This document shows positions 6,362 to 7,258 of a stretch of DNA of 7,258 bases, piece after piece; positions within the stretch are counted from its first letter, which is position 1, and every line of letters starts with the position of its first letter. The stretch spans positions 1 through 7,258 of the forward strand of contig JAYVIX010000030.1 in the NCBI GenBank assembly GCA_043769845.1, read 5' to 3'. A program made the position numbers and the translations under genes. The stretch is from UBA9547 sp043769845. GTDB taxonomy: Bacteria > Bacteroidota > Bacteroidia > Cytophagales > UBA9547. Under the pieces are notes generated by a model. The model saw only the letters and a program-made list of their open reading frames with translations. It was not told where the DNA came from and ran no database searches.

Positions 6362-6455
6362 GCGGCCATTTTATTCAAAAAACGACTTTGTTTAAGTTTT
6401 GACATCCCAAATATCCTTTAACTCTATATTCACAAAAAGGCAATATAGCGGTAAC

Positions 6456-6484
6456 TTTCTAAACAATATTCATATATAAATTTG
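6456..6484 (+). promoter_or_regulatory. Candidate Bacteroidota-type promoter for the glycosyltransferase gene
   Basis: TAAATTTG at 6477-6484 matches TAnnTTTG exactly. TTTC at 6456-6459, one base from the -33 consensus TTTG, lies 17 bp upstream. The leader to the ATG at 6540 would be about 45-50 bases. The rest of the 266-bp gap holds the upstream terminator and no other structure that I can see. Confidence 0.5.
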
Positions 6485-6539
6485 CAGTCTATTTAACTCT
6501 CGTTTCAATTTTTGCCACCGACAAGAAACAGATATAAAA

Positions 6540-7196
6540 ATGACTATTCCGAAAACAATTTATCAGACATTCAAAACAACAAAACTTCCATTGATAACAC
6601 ATTGGCATATCAATAGATTGAAGAAAAAAAACCCAGAATACGAATATCAATTTTATGATGATGCAAGAATTCGATTTTTCATAAAAGAAGAATTCGGAGA
6701 AGATGTATTGAATTTGTACGATAAAATACATATTGGAGCAGCCAAGGCCGACTTTTTTAGGTACGCTATATTGTACAAAAGAGGAGGAGTTTATCTCGAT
6801 ATAGACAGTTTGATTTTGAGAAAGCTCGATGATTTGATCTTGCAGGATGATAGTGCTGTTATTTCATTAGAAAATAATAACAAATATTTCATACAATATG
6901 CTCTCTTTTTTGAGTCGGGGCATCCTTTTTTAAGGAAAACATTGGATGTGATAATGGAAAATATAAAAGATAATAAATATTCACATGAAGTGCATCGTAT
7001 GACTGGGCCATCTGCTTTCACGCAAGCTGTGAATGAATGTATTGAAGAATCAAACGATTTAAAATACAGACAGTTAGGCGTTGATTATGATTTAGGGGTG
7101 AAATTTAGTTACAGAATGGCCAAGACATTTTTGTATGGTTTTTCCAGAAAAAATCATTGGAAACGGTTGTCAAAACACCAAACCGTATTAAAATAA
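6540..7196 (+). CDS. GT32-type glycosyltransferase (Gly_transf_sug / OCH1-like, DXD motif)
   Basis: The 218-residue protein opens with IPKTIYQTFKTTKLP, the IPK-x-I-x-Q start of capsular and OCH1-like sugar transferases. The core follows at about 67-89: AAKADFFRYAILY, then GGVYLDIDS. The DXD motif (Asp87-Ile-Asp89) binds the divalent cation and the nucleotide sugar. A later GPSAF segment and an aromatic/basic RKNHWKRL near the C-terminus fit the family. It should transfer a hexose or hexosamine from a nucleotide sugar to a cell-surface glycan or lipid-linked acceptor; the exact sugar and acceptor cannot be told. No signal peptide or membrane helix is seen, so it probably acts at the inner face of the membrane. 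The gene is AT-rich compared with agmatine deiminase, as surface-glycan genes often are. No other glycan gene lies in the window, although a locus could continue downstream. Confidence 0.88.
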   Translation: MTIPKTIYQTFKTTKLPLITHWHINRLKKKNPEYEYQFYDDARIRFFIKEEFGEDVLNLYDKIHIGAAKADFFRYAILYKRGGVYLDIDSLILRKLDDLILQDDSAVISLENNNKYFIQYALFFESGHPFLRKTLDVIMENIKDNKYSHEVHRMTGPSAFTQAVNECIEESNDLKYRQLGVDYDLGVKFSYRMAKTFLYGFSRKNHWKRLSKHQTVLK

Positions 7197-7239
7197 TGCC
7201 GCACAAATTTTCAGTGACTAACCATATTTACTAAACACA

Positions 7240-7258
7240 GTCGATACTTTCTATCGAC
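7240..7258 (+). terminator. Inverted repeat after the glycosyltransferase gene (possible terminator, cut by the window edge)
   Basis: gtcgata (7240-7246) and tatcgac (7252-7258) form a perfect 7-bp stem with loop ctttc, 43 bp beyond the stop codon. The window ends at the last paired base, so any longer stem or T-run cannot be seen. It could equally be an operator or the edge of a repeat. Confidence 0.4.

Overview
The window looks like chromosomal DNA of a member of the Bacteroidota, probably the Cytophagales/Flavobacteriia side. Three things point there. The first gene ends in a type B C-terminal secretion domain of the type IX system, which is confined to this phylum. Candidate promoters match the phylum's TAnnTTTG -7 element. 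Most starts lack a clear Shine-Dalgarno sequence.

Layout. (1) Positions 2-3184, + strand: the 3' part of a very large secreted, multi-domain Ig-like protein whose 5' end lies outside the window. (2) Positions 3185-3456: a gene-free convergent gap with a degenerate 7-bp tandem repeat, a compact ~94-bp structured element bounded by inverted repeats, and a weak terminator for the genes that come in from the other side. (3) Positions 3457-5078, - strand: a tight three-gene cassette. In transcription order it holds a TIGR04255-type protein, an unrecognised 121-residue protein, and a 168-residue protein with a Ser-Gln-Ser-Cys-Asp-Leu motif. (4) Positions 5079-5214: a divergent control region with a candidate promoter for the cassette, a near-perfect direct repeat, and a second 7-bp repeat tract running up to the next start codon. 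(5) Positions 5215-6273, + strand: agmatine deiminase, followed by a strong rho-independent terminator at about 6320-6361. (6) Positions 6540-7196, + strand: a GT32/OCH1-like glycosyltransferase with its own candidate promoter, followed by an inverted repeat that ends at the window edge.

How the genes relate. The secreted adhesin-like protein, the polyamine enzyme and the glycosyltransferase look like independent transcription units. The only real operon is the minus-strand cassette. It is AT-rich, has no housekeeping function that I recognise, lies between two genes of higher GC, and carries similar heptad repeat tracts near both ends. It is the best candidate here for an undescribed accessory system. 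Its function cannot be read from the sequence, and no defence or toxin role is claimed.
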